A DNA stretch of 35,652 nucleotides from JALHTV01 sp049510055. Lineage in GTDB: Bacteria; Planctomycetota; Phycisphaerae; SM23-33. Both the position numbers and the translations under genes were made by a program. Location of the stretch: assembly GCA_049510055.1 (NCBI GenBank), contig JBEKZI010000011.1:1-35652 (forward strand). The letters run 5' to 3'. Shown piece after piece: positions 1 to 8,037 of this stretch. Below the pieces are notes generated by a model that saw only the letters and a program-made list of their open reading frames with translations, was not told where the DNA came from and did not search any database. How positions within the stretch are numbered: position 1 is the stretch's first letter; every line of letters begins with the position of its first letter.

Positions 1-789
1 GCCATCGCCCGGGTCCTGCGGGGCGCCCTGGCGGCCTGCGGGCTGCCGGAGGCGGCCATGACGGTCGTGGACAACGCCGATCACGCCGTCGTCACGGCCA
101 TGTGCCAGGCCGAAGGGCTCATCGACCTGATCATCCCCCGCGGCGGCGAGCAGCTCATCCGCGCCGTGGCGGAGGCCGCCACCGTGCCGGTCATCAAGCA
201 CTTCGCGGGCAACTGCCACGTGTACGTCCACGCCGACGCCGACTTGGACATGGCCGAGCGGATCATCGTCAACGCCAAGTGCCAGCGGCCGGGGGTGTGC
301 AACGCGACCGAGACGCTGCTGGTGGACGCCGCCGTGGCGGAAAAATTCCTACCTCGCGTGGCCAAAAGTCTGATCGCCCGCGGCGTGGAGCTCCGCGGCT
401 GCGATCGCAGCAGGAAACTCGTGCCCGCGATGAAGATGAAAAAAGCCACGGAAGACGACTGGCGCCGGGAATACCTGGAACTGATCCTGGCCGTCCGCGT
501 CGTGGACGATCTGGCGGCGGCCATCGAGCACATCAACACCTACGGCAGCCACCACACCGACGCGATCGTCACCGAGTCCCTGGCCGCGGCGGAGACGTTC
601 GTCGCGGCGGTGGATTCCTCCAGCGTGATGGTCAACGCCTCCACGCGCCTCAGCGACGGCGGCGTGTACGGCCTGGGCGCCGAGATCGGCATCAGCACCG
701 ACAAGCTGCACGCCCGCGGGCCCATGGGCGCCGAGGACCTCACGACGTACAAGTGGATCGTCACCGGCCAAGGACACGTGAGAACCTGA
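1..789 (+). CDS. proA: Gamma-glutamyl phosphate reductase (glutamate-5-semialdehyde dehydrogenase), 3' part
   Basis: The reading frame is open from base 1, so the gene starts upstream of the window; 262 codons remain of a family that is usually about 420 residues. ProA reduces gamma-glutamyl phosphate to glutamate-5-semialdehyde with NADPH in cytoplasmic proline synthesis. Family signatures visible here are the DLIIPRGG segment, VIKHFAGNCHVYV, and the active-site region QRPGVCNATETLLV, whose Cys (fragment codon 100) is the expected catalytic thiol of this aldehyde-dehydrogenase superfamily member. The C-terminal segment with STRLSDGGVYGLGAEIGIST and KLHARGPMG is also typical. Whether proB lies upstream cannot be seen. 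The next gene follows after 46 bases on the same strand and may be cotranscribed. The identification is firm. Confidence 0.95.
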   Translation, partial: AIARVLRGALAACGLPEAAMTVVDNADHAVVTAMCQAEGLIDLIIPRGGEQLIRAVAEAATVPVIKHFAGNCHVYVHADADLDMAERIIVNAKCQRPGVCNATETLLVDAAVAEKFLPRVAKSLIARGVELRGCDRSRKLVPAMKMKKATEDDWRREYLELILAVRVVDDLAAAIEHINTYGSHHTDAIVTESLAAAETFVAAVDSSSVMVNASTRLSDGGVYGLGAEIGISTDKLHARGPMGAEDLTTYKWIVTGQGHVRT

Positions 790-835
790 CCGGCTCGACG
801 CCGGCGCCTGGGTTGGCCATCACGGGAACTCGATC

Positions 836-1123
836 ATGTCCCTAGGCGACGAAGCCTCGTTACTGTGCCATCGTTGCGGCCGCGAGCTGTTCCCCGGCCG
901 GGGCGATTTCTACGTCGTGCGGATCGAGGCCTTTGCCGACCCCACCCCGCCGGAACTGGACGGCTGGGTCAATCCCGAAGAATTGGCGGAAAAAATCGAC
1001 GAGCTCATCGAGGAAATGCGCCACATGACCGAGCAGGAGCTGATGGACCAGGTGTACCGCCGGCTGACGCTGCACCTCTGCGGGGACTGCTATCGGGTGT
1101 GGATCGAAGACCCCGCCCGCTAG
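836..1123 (+). CDS. Small hypothetical protein with two CxxC pairs
   Basis: A 95-residue protein I do not recognise. It has CHRCG near the N-terminus (Cys11 and Cys14) and LHLCGDC near the C-terminus (Cys82 and Cys85), so a single zinc site built from two knuckles is plausible. The middle is acidic and helical (EELAEKIDELIEEMRHMTEQELMDQ), possibly a short coiled coil. It lies 46 bases after proA on the same strand; the ATG has only a weak Shine-Dalgarno (GGGAA). Its TAG stop overlaps the TAG stop of the convergent gene on the other strand inside a CTAG palindrome, which supports both ends being real. No function is assigned. Confidence 0.7.
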   Translation: MSLGDEASLLCHRCGRELFPGRGDFYVVRIEAFADPTPPELDGWVNPEELAEKIDELIEEMRHMTEQELMDQVYRRLTLHLCGDCYRVWIEDPAR

Positions 1124-1614
1124 TCGCGCGGGCGCCGCCTGGCGGCGATGACGCGGCGGGTCTGCTCCACGGCGGCTTGGACCTGTTCGGGCGTCAGAAA
1201 CTCCACCCGGCCGCTGAGCCTCAGCACCGTGCACTTGCCCTCGTGAGCGGCCGTGGCCTCATAGACCAGCACGTTGCCGGCTGGCATGGACTCATCCTGG
1301 CCCGGGATGTACTGGTAGGCCGGGCCGTTGGGATCGGGGCAGTGAAACTCGTTGATGGAATAAAATTCCGTCATCGAGGGGGGAAACTTGCCGTTGGCGC
1401 TTTCGGCGGCCGTGCGCAGCGTCGTGTTGATGTTGGTCATCTGAAGTTTGCAGCCGGTGTCGTAGGACGTTTGGCGGGCGTGGATCAAGGCCTGGCCGTA
1501 CTGCTCGCCAGTCTGGGTGAACATCTTGATGACAAAATAAGCCCCGGTCATCAGGGCGACGAAGATCCCCGCGACCACGATGACGGTAATGACTTTGCCT
1601 CTTTCGCCGTTCAT
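1120..1614 (-). CDS. Membrane-anchored hypothetical protein
   Basis: A 164-residue protein starting at the ATG that overlaps the upstream gene's TGA (ATGA), so it is probably translationally coupled to it. Residues about 8-30 (VITVIVVAGIFVALMTGAYFV) form one transmembrane helix near the N-terminus. The remainder is a soluble domain with a proline/glycine-rich segment (HCPDPNGPAYQYIPGQ) and a region beginning LVYEA that reads like the small C-terminal beta domain of pseudopilin-like planctomycete proteins; this resemblance is by eye only. The C-terminus is very basic (RRVIAARRRPRD). No catalytic motif is seen and the function is unknown. Confidence 0.75.
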   Translation of the reverse strand: MNGERGKVITVIVVAGIFVALMTGAYFVIKMFTQTGEQYGQALIHARQTSYDTGCKLQMTNINTTLRTAAESANGKFPPSMTEFYSINEFHCPDPNGPAYQYIPGQDESMPAGNVLVYEATAAHEGKCTVLRLSGRVEFLTPEQVQAAVEQTRRVIAARRRPRD

Positions 1615-2852
1615 GACACCGCGTAAACCAAAAGGCCGGTCACCACCACGCAGGCGATTACGACGCCCCACGTCACCACCGCCGGCCCGCGATGGGGCAA
1701 CGACGACAGGGCCGCCGGCTTGAGCCTCGCCAGCAAGCCCGCGCATCGCATCATGCCGCAAATCAGGGGAAACACCACCACCCCCGCCACAAACGCGCCG
1801 AGAAATCCGATCACAATCCTCATCGCTACTTGTTCGGGTTCGGCGGCCAGCATTCCCACGGCGTAATCGGCCACCAATCCGGCCAGATAGTTCACCAGCC
1901 ACCAGCCCACCGCCACCACGGCGATCCCCGGCACCAGGAACAGCCACAGGATCGCAAACCCGTCCCCGTATTGATAGGCCGCTTGGATCTGCCAGCGAAA
2001 GCTGAAGGCCCTGCCGTCGCCGGCCAGGCTCAGCACCAACAAGGCCAGGGGAAGCAGGGGCAACGTGACCACGGGAAGGACGTACAGGACCATGACGGCC
2101 ATGCCCAGCATGCCCAGTTGCAGCACCCGGCCGCTCCGCGGTCTGGACCAGGTTTCCATGCGTCCTCCGCCGGCCGTGGCCGCCGCGGTCAAGGCCAAAC
2201 CCACGGACAGGCAACAGCCGCCCAGAATCATCGCCAGGATGACGATCACCACCACCGCATACAACTTAGAGATATGCCAGTGTTCCAGCGGCAGCAGCGG
2301 CGAGGATCCCAGCAGGCATCGTCGCGACATCGCCAGAAGGGCCAGGCAGAACGCGGCCATCAGCACGCTGCCGGCATCGACGCCGGGGTGCCGTAGGGCC
2401 CGGAGGCAATGCCTGGCAAAATGGCCCCGCAGGGGGATCAGGCGCATCCATGTGTTGGGGACCCAGCCTGCCTTGAACGGCGGTACCCCGCGATAGGCCG
2501 CCCCGGCTGGGGGCAAGGGCACCAGGTCCTCCACGCCTTCGTCTGACAGCGTCGGAATAACGGCCATGGGCGGCGGCGGTTTGGCCGGCGCCGCCGCTGG
2601 CGGCGGTTGCGGAGGAGAAGTCGCCGCCGGAGCGCCTTGCTCCGGCGCCTCCTGCGGTTCCTTCAAGCCTTGAAGGAACCGCTGATAGGCATCCATCACC
2701 ACCCGGTCGCCGGTAGTGGCCTCCCCCGGGGCGGCCGGGGCGGTCACGGTCTGCCGGCACGTGGGGCAGGAAACTTGCTGCCCCGCTTGGTCCGCGGGCA
2801 CCTGAATCAGCTTGCCGCATTTGGGGTTGGGACAGAGAAATTGGATTGCCAC
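1611..2852 (-). CDS. Zinc-ribbon plus polytopic membrane protein, hypothetical
   Basis: A 413-residue protein in three parts. An N-terminal zinc ribbon (CPNPKCGK ... CPTC, residues about 6-33) is followed by a proline/alanine-rich linker (about residues 75-110, with PPQPPPAAAPAKPPPP) and then about six or seven hydrophobic segments to the end. I chose the GTG start at 2852 because the ribbon begins right after it and an AAAGGG lies seven bases upstream; the frame stays open much further but runs antisense through aspS. The ribbon-linker-membrane layout is one I associate with planctomycete proteins of unknown role. It forms an ATGA-coupled pair with the 164-residue membrane protein downstream and is divergent from aspS. 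Confidence 0.75.
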   Translation of the reverse strand: MAIQFLCPNPKCGKLIQVPADQAGQQVSCPTCRQTVTAPAAPGEATTGDRVVMDAYQRFLQGLKEPQEAPEQGAPAATSPPQPPPAAAPAKPPPPMAVIPTLSDEGVEDLVPLPPAGAAYRGVPPFKAGWVPNTWMRLIPLRGHFARHCLRALRHPGVDAGSVLMAAFCLALLAMSRRCLLGSSPLLPLEHWHISKLYAVVVIVILAMILGGCCLSVGLALTAAATAGGGRMETWSRPRSGRVLQLGMLGMAVMVLYVLPVVTLPLLPLALLVLSLAGDGRAFSFRWQIQAAYQYGDGFAILWLFLVPGIAVVAVGWWLVNYLAGLVADYAVGMLAAEPEQVAMRIVIGFLGAFVAGVVVFPLICGMMRCAGLLARLKPAALSSLPHRGPAVVTWGVVIACVVVTGLLVYAVS

Positions 2853-2973
2853 AGCGCCGCCCTTTCCATGGAAACCATTATCCACATGGACGACGATGAG
2901 GGATATCACAGCCCCCTCGCCAGGGCAAGCAAAAACCCGCCCATTGGCGGGCAGGGCCGACGGAGCATCGCGG

Positions 2974-3001
2974 TTGAAACCCCCTGGAGATACGGTACAC
3001 T
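2974..3001 (+). promoter_or_regulatory. Candidate sigma70-type promoter for aspS
   Basis: TTGAAA at 2974-2979 and TACACT at 2996-3001 are separated by 16 bases. They lie about 70 bases upstream of the aspS start, in the divergent gap. This is a match to the consensus by eye only. Confidence 0.45.
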
Positions 3002-3074
3002 GTCGGCTTCGCCCGCCGGGCCGCAAGACGCCCCGCCGGCGAAAAGGCCAGACCAGAAAGGCCCATGGAGTCTT

Positions 3075-4925
3075 ATGGCACCGTCCAGCGACCATGACAT
3101 TGACATCGACGAAAGGCTTCAGCGGACGCACACCTGCGGCCAGTTGCGGGCCGGCGACGTCGGCAAGACCGTCCGCTTGTGCGGGTGGGTCCGCAGCTAC
3201 CGCGACCACGGCGGGGTGGTCTTTATCGACCTGCGCGACCGCGAGGGAATTACACAGGTGGTCTTCGACCTGCCGAAAGACCCCAACTCCAAAGCCGAAA
3301 CCGAGCGGTACAACCTGGCCAGGGCGCTGCGAAACGAGTGGGTCATCTCCGTCGGCGGGACCGTCCGCCCGCGCGGAGCCGACCGCGAGAATCCCAAGCT
3401 GCCGACCGGCCAGATCGAGGTCCTGGGCGAATGCCTGACCGTGCTGAACCGCTCCGACACGGTGCCGTTCGAGCCGGACGAATTCACGGACGTTTCGGAA
3501 GAGACGCGACTGCGCTACCGCTACATCGACCTCCGCCGCCCGGAGATGATGCAGGCCCTGGTGCTCCGCCATCGCATCAGCAAGACGATGCGCGACGTGC
3601 TGGATGGCCTGGGGTTCATCGACGTCGAGACGCCATTCCTGACCAAGTCCACGCCCGAAGGCGCCCGCGACTTCCTGGTGCCCTCGCGATTGCAGCAGGC
3701 GGCCTTCTACGCCCTGCCGCAAAGCCCGCAACTGTTCAAGCAGACGCTGATGGTCGGCGGCCTGGACCGCTACTACCAGATCGTCCGCTGCTTCCGCGAC
3801 GAGGACCTGCGGGCCGACCGCCAGCCGGAATTCACGCAACTGGACCTGGAGATGTCTTTCTGCACCGAGCGGGACGTCATGGCCGTCATCAACAAGGTCC
3901 TGGCGGCCGTGTGCAAGGCCGTCGGCATAGCCTTCCCCGCCCAGGTGCCGGTGATGAGCTACCAGGAGGCGATGGCCTCCTACGGCTGCGACAAGCCCGA
4001 CCTGCGCTTCGGCATGCCCCTGGCCGACGTCGGCGAGATCGTGCGGGCCAGCTCCTTCAAGGTGTTCACCGACGTCCTGGCCGCCGGCGGCATCGTCAAA
4101 GCCATCTGCCCGCCGGGCGGAGGCAAGTTCACTCGCAAAGAGATCGAGGCCTACACCGCCGCCGTCAACGAGCTGGGCGGCGCGGGCCTGGCCTGGTGCA
4201 AGGTCGAATCCGGCGGTTTTTCAGCCGGGGCAGCCAAGTTCCTGCCGCCCGACGTGCAGACCAAGCTCCGGGCGGCCCTCGGCGCCAAGGACGGCGACAT
4301 GCTGATGTTCGTCGCCGGGCCGGCGGCGACGGTCAACAAGTGTCTGGCGGCCCTGCGCAACCGGCTGGGCAAGGACCTAGGATTGATCCCGCCGAACCAG
4401 TTCGCCTGGTGCTGGGTGCTGGACTTCCCCCTGCTGGAGTGGAGCGAAGAGGAAAAACGCTGGATGGCCATGCACCATCCCTTCACCTCGCCGCGCCCGG
4501 AAGACCTGGCCAAGCTGGAATCCGACCCCGGCGAGGTGCGGGCGCGGGCCTACGACGTCGTCTGCAACGGCACGGAGCTGGGCAGCGGGTCGATCCGTAT
4601 CCACTCGCCGGAACTTCAGAAGCGCATCTTCGCCGCGTTGGGCATCGCCGAACAAGAGGCCAAGGAGCGGTTCGGGTTCCTGCTGGACGCCCTGCGGTTC
4701 GGCGCCCCGCCGCACGGCGGCATGGCGCTGGGCCTGGATCGCACGGTGATGATCCTGACCGGCCGGCAGTCGCTGCGGGACGTGATCGCCTTCCCCAAGA
4801 CCCAGCGCGGCATCTGCCCCCTGACCGGCGCCCCGGCGGCCGTGGACGACCATCAACTGGCCGAGCTGGACCTGAAGGTCATCGCCCAGCCGAAGAACGA
4901 GCCTCCCGCCAAGCCCCAGGCGTAG
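3075..4925 (+). CDS. aspS: Aspartyl-tRNA synthetase, bacterial type
   Basis: A 616-residue class II synthetase that charges tRNA-Asp (or tRNA-Asp and tRNA-Asn) in the cytoplasm. The N-terminal OB-fold anticodon-binding domain (about residues 15-125) contains VRLCGWVRSYRDHGGVVFIDL. The catalytic core includes motif 2 (VRCFRDEDLRADRQPEFTQ) and motif 3 (GGMALGLDRTVMILTG), with the bacterial GAD-type insertion between them (about residues 300-420). Length is close to the usual 590-600. The ATG at 3075 was chosen because GGAG lies four bases upstream and the protein then begins just before the conserved RTHTCGQLR segment; the longer in-frame extension is antisense to the zinc-ribbon gene. Identification is firm. 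From sequence alone I cannot say whether it is discriminating or non-discriminating. Confidence 0.97.
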   Translation: MAPSSDHDIDIDERLQRTHTCGQLRAGDVGKTVRLCGWVRSYRDHGGVVFIDLRDREGITQVVFDLPKDPNSKAETERYNLARALRNEWVISVGGTVRPRGADRENPKLPTGQIEVLGECLTVLNRSDTVPFEPDEFTDVSEETRLRYRYIDLRRPEMMQALVLRHRISKTMRDVLDGLGFIDVETPFLTKSTPEGARDFLVPSRLQQAAFYALPQSPQLFKQTLMVGGLDRYYQIVRCFRDEDLRADRQPEFTQLDLEMSFCTERDVMAVINKVLAAVCKAVGIAFPAQVPVMSYQEAMASYGCDKPDLRFGMPLADVGEIVRASSFKVFTDVLAAGGIVKAICPPGGGKFTRKEIEAYTAAVNELGGAGLAWCKVESGGFSAGAAKFLPPDVQTKLRAALGAKDGDMLMFVAGPAATVNKCLAALRNRLGKDLGLIPPNQFAWCWVLDFPLLEWSEEEKRWMAMHHPFTSPRPEDLAKLESDPGEVRARAYDVVCNGTELGSGSIRIHSPELQKRIFAALGIAEQEAKERFGFLLDALRFGAPPHGGMALGLDRTVMILTGRQSLRDVIAFPKTQRGICPLTGAPAAVDDHQLAELDLKVIAQPKNEPPAKPQA

Positions 4926-4943
4926 GGCTCGCACTCACAGGTG

Positions 4944-4979
4944 AGACGTCCGTGCTACCCCAGACGCCTGTGCTACCAA
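4944..4979. repeat. Imperfect 18-bp tandem repeat in the aspS/lptE convergent gap
   Basis: Two adjacent 18-bp copies (4944-4961 and 4962-4979) share AGACG and GTGCTACC and differ at a few positions. The second copy overlaps the stop codon of the lptE-like gene. No function is apparent. Confidence 0.5.
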
Positions 4980-5509
4980 GGCTTCTCCATCTTCTGCACC
5001 ACCTCTTCGGCGAGGCGGTTGATGGTGTTTTCGCTGCCCTGGAAGAAGTCCTCCTGGAGAGGATTTTGTCGCGTGTAGCTGGCGGAGACCTTCATGCCTT
5101 TTTTCTCCACCAGCGTCTGGCCGCTGCGTAAATCTTTCCAGACGAACGAGACGGTGAACGTCATTTCCGTTTCGCGTGCCAGGCCGGTGTCGGTGTCGAA
5201 GCTCAGCGTGCGCTGTTCGACGTTGTCCAGCGAGCCGGTCAGCAGCGTGTCGGCCCGCGCCTTGGTGGTCACCTTGTAGGGCGTGTCCTGCTCGATGCGC
5301 TTGACGACGGCCTCGGTGATCCGCATTTCCAGCTCGCGGCGATAAACGTCCTTCCCGCGACCCCACATGTCCACCGCCACGGTCTTGATGCCCGGGCGGT
5401 ATTGGTCGGCCATCGTGTAGCCGGCACATCCGCCGCACAGCATCGCCGCCGGCACGATCAGGACCATCGAAACGACAAGCCTTTTCGCCGTCGTGACCAA
5501 ACTATTCAT
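4973..5509 (-). CDS. lptE: LptE-like LPS-assembly lipoprotein
   Basis: A 178-residue putative outer-membrane lipoprotein. The N-terminus is a lipoprotein-type signal (RLVVSMVLIVPAAMLCGGC, residues about 10-28) with Cys28 as the probable lipidated residue; the lipobox is atypical because a Cys stands at -3. The sequence then runs AGYTMADQYRPGIKTVAVDMW, matching the start of the LptE family (the short GCGY-like motif and the 'I.TVAV..F' strand). LptE plugs the LptD barrel that inserts LPS into the outer membrane. Divergent LptE homologues occur in planctomycetes, and the rest (strand-rich middle, helical C-terminus NTINRLAEEVVQKME) fits. Its ATG overlaps the stop of the upstream TPR gene (ATGA), so the two envelope genes form one operon. 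The family is likely; LPS itself is not proven. Confidence 0.7.
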   Translation of the reverse strand: MNSLVTTAKRLVVSMVLIVPAAMLCGGCAGYTMADQYRPGIKTVAVDMWGRGKDVYRRELEMRITEAVVKRIEQDTPYKVTTKARADTLLTGSLDNVEQRTLSFDTDTGLARETEMTFTVSFVWKDLRSGQTLVEKKGMKVSASYTRQNPLQEDFFQGSENTINRLAEEVVQKMEKPW

Positions 5510-6645
5510 CGGCCTTCTCCACTGGGGGCGCTGGTGGGCAATTCCTCGAGGTTGATAATCTTTTCGGCTTCCTTGGATAGCGCAGCCGGCCGGGTGGTCC
5601 GCGGAGATGAACGCTCCACGATCACCGGCGGCGCCGCCGCCTGCGTCGTCGGGGCCGGCGGCCTGGGAGGCTCCGGCGGCGGCGATGGAATCACGGCCTG
5701 CTTGGAGGGCAGGCCTTCCAGGGCCGCGCGGGCCTGTTCGGCGGCGTCGGTCTGCGGGTACATGTCGATCACCAACTTGTAGGTATAGGCCGCCGCCTGG
5801 GGTTTATCGGTTCGCGCGTAGAATCGGCCTTCTTCCAGCAGCTTGTGGGCGCGGGTGGCACGGATCTGCTCCAGCGTGGCGTCCACGTCGGCCTGCTTGG
5901 CCGAAATGGGGAACCGCTGGGCGAAGTCGCGGTACCGTTGCTCGGCCTCGATCAGCGGCGTCTCGTCGTACGCCACGCCCGTGAACGAGCGGTACGTCGC
6001 CTCGGCGCCCTTGAGCATCGCTTCGTCGGTCTTGTTGCCCTTGGCGAACAGGTTCACGTAGTGGTCGTAGGCGTCGGCGGATTCGGTCCACTCTCCCCTG
6101 GCGTAGCGGTCGGCGGCGATGCGCAGCATCGCCCGCTCAGCCACGGGCGTGCCGGGCGACCGTTCGGCGATCCGCGAAAGGATGTCCAACCCCTCATCGC
6201 GGGCCGGCAAGTAAATGAAGCCCCACACGACCCGCTTGCGGCCAGCGAGGAAGTCATCCGCCACGTCGAACTCGTGCTCCGTGGCGCGGTCGGCAAACCG
6301 CCCGCCGGAATATTCCGCCAATTGCTTCTCGAACCGCTCGTAGCCCTGGAACAATCGGCCGCGTTTCACCTCGGATTCCCCCGCCAGCAACATAACCTCT
6401 TCGCGGCTGTTGGGATCGTTGTAGAGCTTCAGATACCGGTCGGCGGCGGAGACGGCGGAGCCGTATTGCCCGCGATCCATGTAGTGGCGGACCAGTGACA
6501 GCTCCCCTTCCGGCGTGCCCTGGGCGGGCGCGGGAAGGTTGACCCACTGGCCGTCCTTGAATTCGGCCTCCTGGGCGGCCAGAGGCGCGGCGAACAAGAC
6601 AAGCCCCAACATTGCGCCCAGAACCACAAAAGTGCCGCGAGTCAT
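5506..6645 (-). CDS. BamD-like TPR envelope protein
   Basis: A 379-residue exported protein with a cleavable signal peptide (about residues 1-24, ending PLAAQ) and a series of TPR-like helical pairs over residues about 45-310. Examples are LSLVRHYMDRGQYGSAVSAA, RYARGEWTESADAYDHYVNL and AEQRYRDFAQRFPIS. The segment EGRFYARTDKPQAAAYTYKL, with a following PQTDAAEQARAAL, resembles the last repeat of BamD/YfiO, the lipoprotein of the outer-membrane barrel-assembly machine. There is no lipobox Cys, and a proline-rich tail (about residues 315-345) is unusual for BamD. It is followed by an ATGA-coupled LptE-like gene, which supports an envelope role. It could be another TPR periplasmic scaffold rather than BamD proper. 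Confidence 0.7.
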   Translation of the reverse strand: MTRGTFVVLGAMLGLVLFAAPLAAQEAEFKDGQWVNLPAPAQGTPEGELSLVRHYMDRGQYGSAVSAADRYLKLYNDPNSREEVMLLAGESEVKRGRLFQGYERFEKQLAEYSGGRFADRATEHEFDVADDFLAGRKRVVWGFIYLPARDEGLDILSRIAERSPGTPVAERAMLRIAADRYARGEWTESADAYDHYVNLFAKGNKTDEAMLKGAEATYRSFTGVAYDETPLIEAEQRYRDFAQRFPISAKQADVDATLEQIRATRAHKLLEEGRFYARTDKPQAAAYTYKLVIDMYPQTDAAEQARAALEGLPSKQAVIPSPPPEPPRPPAPTTQAAAPPVIVERSSPRTTRPAALSKEAEKIINLEELPTSAPSGEGR

Positions 6646-6683
6646 AAGGGTGTCCGTTCCCGTAGGGACCGATGCTGGGCGTC

Positions 6684-6711
6684 ATTATACGGCCGGCGCA
6701 AACGGGAACAA
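6684..6711 (-). promoter_or_regulatory. Candidate promoter for the BamD-like/lptE operon
   Basis: On the minus strand, TTGTTC (6706-6711) and a perfect TATAAT (6684-6689) are separated by 16 bases, about 40 bases upstream of the ATG at 6645. TATAAT is rare by eye in this GC-rich sequence, which strengthens the call. Confidence 0.5.
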
Positions 6712-6747
6712 GTCCGCCAAAACAATCCCTCGCGGCATAGATGGGAC

Positions 6748-8013
6748 CTACTTCCCAGGCCCCCACCGCACGGCCAGGCCCCAATCCTTCCGAGGCGATT
6801 GCACAGGTCCGCCGTCATCGGTCTTGTCGTCGCCCACGCTATAGACCATGAAGCCCTTGCCCCGGACCTTGTAGATCAAATCTTTGCCCGTGAACGGATC
6901 TGCCGGCAACTCGTGGCCGACAAAGTCTCGCAACTCTTGCAGCGAGACCGGCAACTGCCCCTTGGCCAGGCGATACCGCTCCACCATCACCGCTACCTCG
7001 GCTGAACGAACACGGCCAGCGGTGCGTCCGAACAACATGAAGGTTGAGGTTATGGGGTGGTCCGAAGTGATATGCTGCGTGAGGTCGAAGGCTTTCGGCC
7101 AGCCCCTGTGGGCGGCCTCCATGCATTGACGGTATGTTTGAAGCTCCTGGACCACCATCGAATAGCTAGTATACTCATACTGATTTTCCAGAACATATAC
7201 ACGCTCGATGGCCCAAATCCGCTCCATCCCCACGGTGGGATCGGCCTGAGCCAGGGTCGACTCGATCGCGGCCAGTTGAGGGTCGGATAGGGGACCGGCC
7301 TCCAGGATCGCTGGTATGGCATTTACGTACAAGGCCTCGCCGCCGACCTTGACCAAGGAGACGACCAGCGTCGGCCAACGATCCGCTATTCGTAGCAGAC
7401 GGAAAGAGGAAACCAGAGAGCTCACCGCTTCGTTCACCTGGCCTTGGCGGGCCAGCCAAATCGTCCTGATTTGCGTGAGCTTGGCCAAAGCCCTCCAGGC
7501 AGTCATTTTCGGCAGCACGACGTCTATGGCTTCCTGGGAGAGGTCAAAATCATACGCACATTGTGGGCGGGACGAGCCAAGGTCGATCTGCTCCAATACC
7601 GCGGCATTGGCAACCAGCACCTCTTTGATTTCGGCATCCGAGGGAGCAGGCGATGTCGCCGGCTGAGTGGTTAGGGATTGGAGCCGATCCAACAAGTCCT
7701 CGACTTTGTTATTCCACGCGGACTTCTGGTACAGAGCGAGAGCAGCTTTGTAGAAAGGCGCCGCGTCGTTGGCCTCGGCGACCGGCAGGAAGGTTTTCTT
7801 CCAGTCGGCGAACGTGACCGGTTGCCCGGCGGCCCGTAGCTTGGCGATCTCGGCCTCCACTTCCTTGGCCGTAACAGCGTTCGAGACGCCCCAGGCGACA
7901 TGATTCATCACCACCATCACTGCCGCGACGCAAAACGTCCACTTGACAATCCGCCGCCAGAGAGGTTTGCGGACTTTTGGAGAACCGCCGAGTTCCGTCA
8001 GTTGAGAGCTCAT
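6748..8013 (-). CDS. Hypothetical membrane-anchored protein, tandem paralogue A
   Basis: A 421-residue protein of unknown function. Residues about 22-46 (IVKWTFCVAAVMVVMNHVAW) form one N-terminal membrane segment. A helical body follows, with a VEAEIAKLRAAGQPVTFADW motif, a low-complexity spacer (TTQPATSPAPSDAEI) and a conserved ASSLVSSFRLLRIADRWP-like region. The C-terminus carries ADPFTGKDLIYKV and GFMVYSVGDDKTDDGG, a motif I associate with planctomycete proteins. AGGAGG lies six bases before the ATG. Only 24 bases separate it from the upstream paralogue B, so they are probably cotranscribed. The two proteins align over nearly their whole length, and their 3' ends are close to identical in DNA, indicating duplication. 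Paralogue B carries an extra ~40-residue insert that A lacks. Confidence 0.8.
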   Translation of the reverse strand: MSSQLTELGGSPKVRKPLWRRIVKWTFCVAAVMVVMNHVAWGVSNAVTAKEVEAEIAKLRAAGQPVTFADWKKTFLPVAEANDAAPFYKAALALYQKSAWNNKVEDLLDRLQSLTTQPATSPAPSDAEIKEVLVANAAVLEQIDLGSSRPQCAYDFDLSQEAIDVVLPKMTAWRALAKLTQIRTIWLARQGQVNEAVSSLVSSFRLLRIADRWPTLVVSLVKVGGEALYVNAIPAILEAGPLSDPQLAAIESTLAQADPTVGMERIWAIERVYVLENQYEYTSYSMVVQELQTYRQCMEAAHRGWPKAFDLTQHITSDHPITSTFMLFGRTAGRVRSAEVAVMVERYRLAKGQLPVSLQELRDFVGHELPADPFTGKDLIYKVRGKGFMVYSVGDDKTDDGGPVQSPRKDWGLAVRWGPGK

Positions 8014-8037
8014 GAGGTGCCTCCTAAGTGTCGCTTG

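Noticed and set aside
2607..3074. Longer N-terminal extension of aspS
   Set aside because: It is antisense to the zinc-ribbon gene and adds sequence unlike the family; ATG 3075 has its own GGAG.
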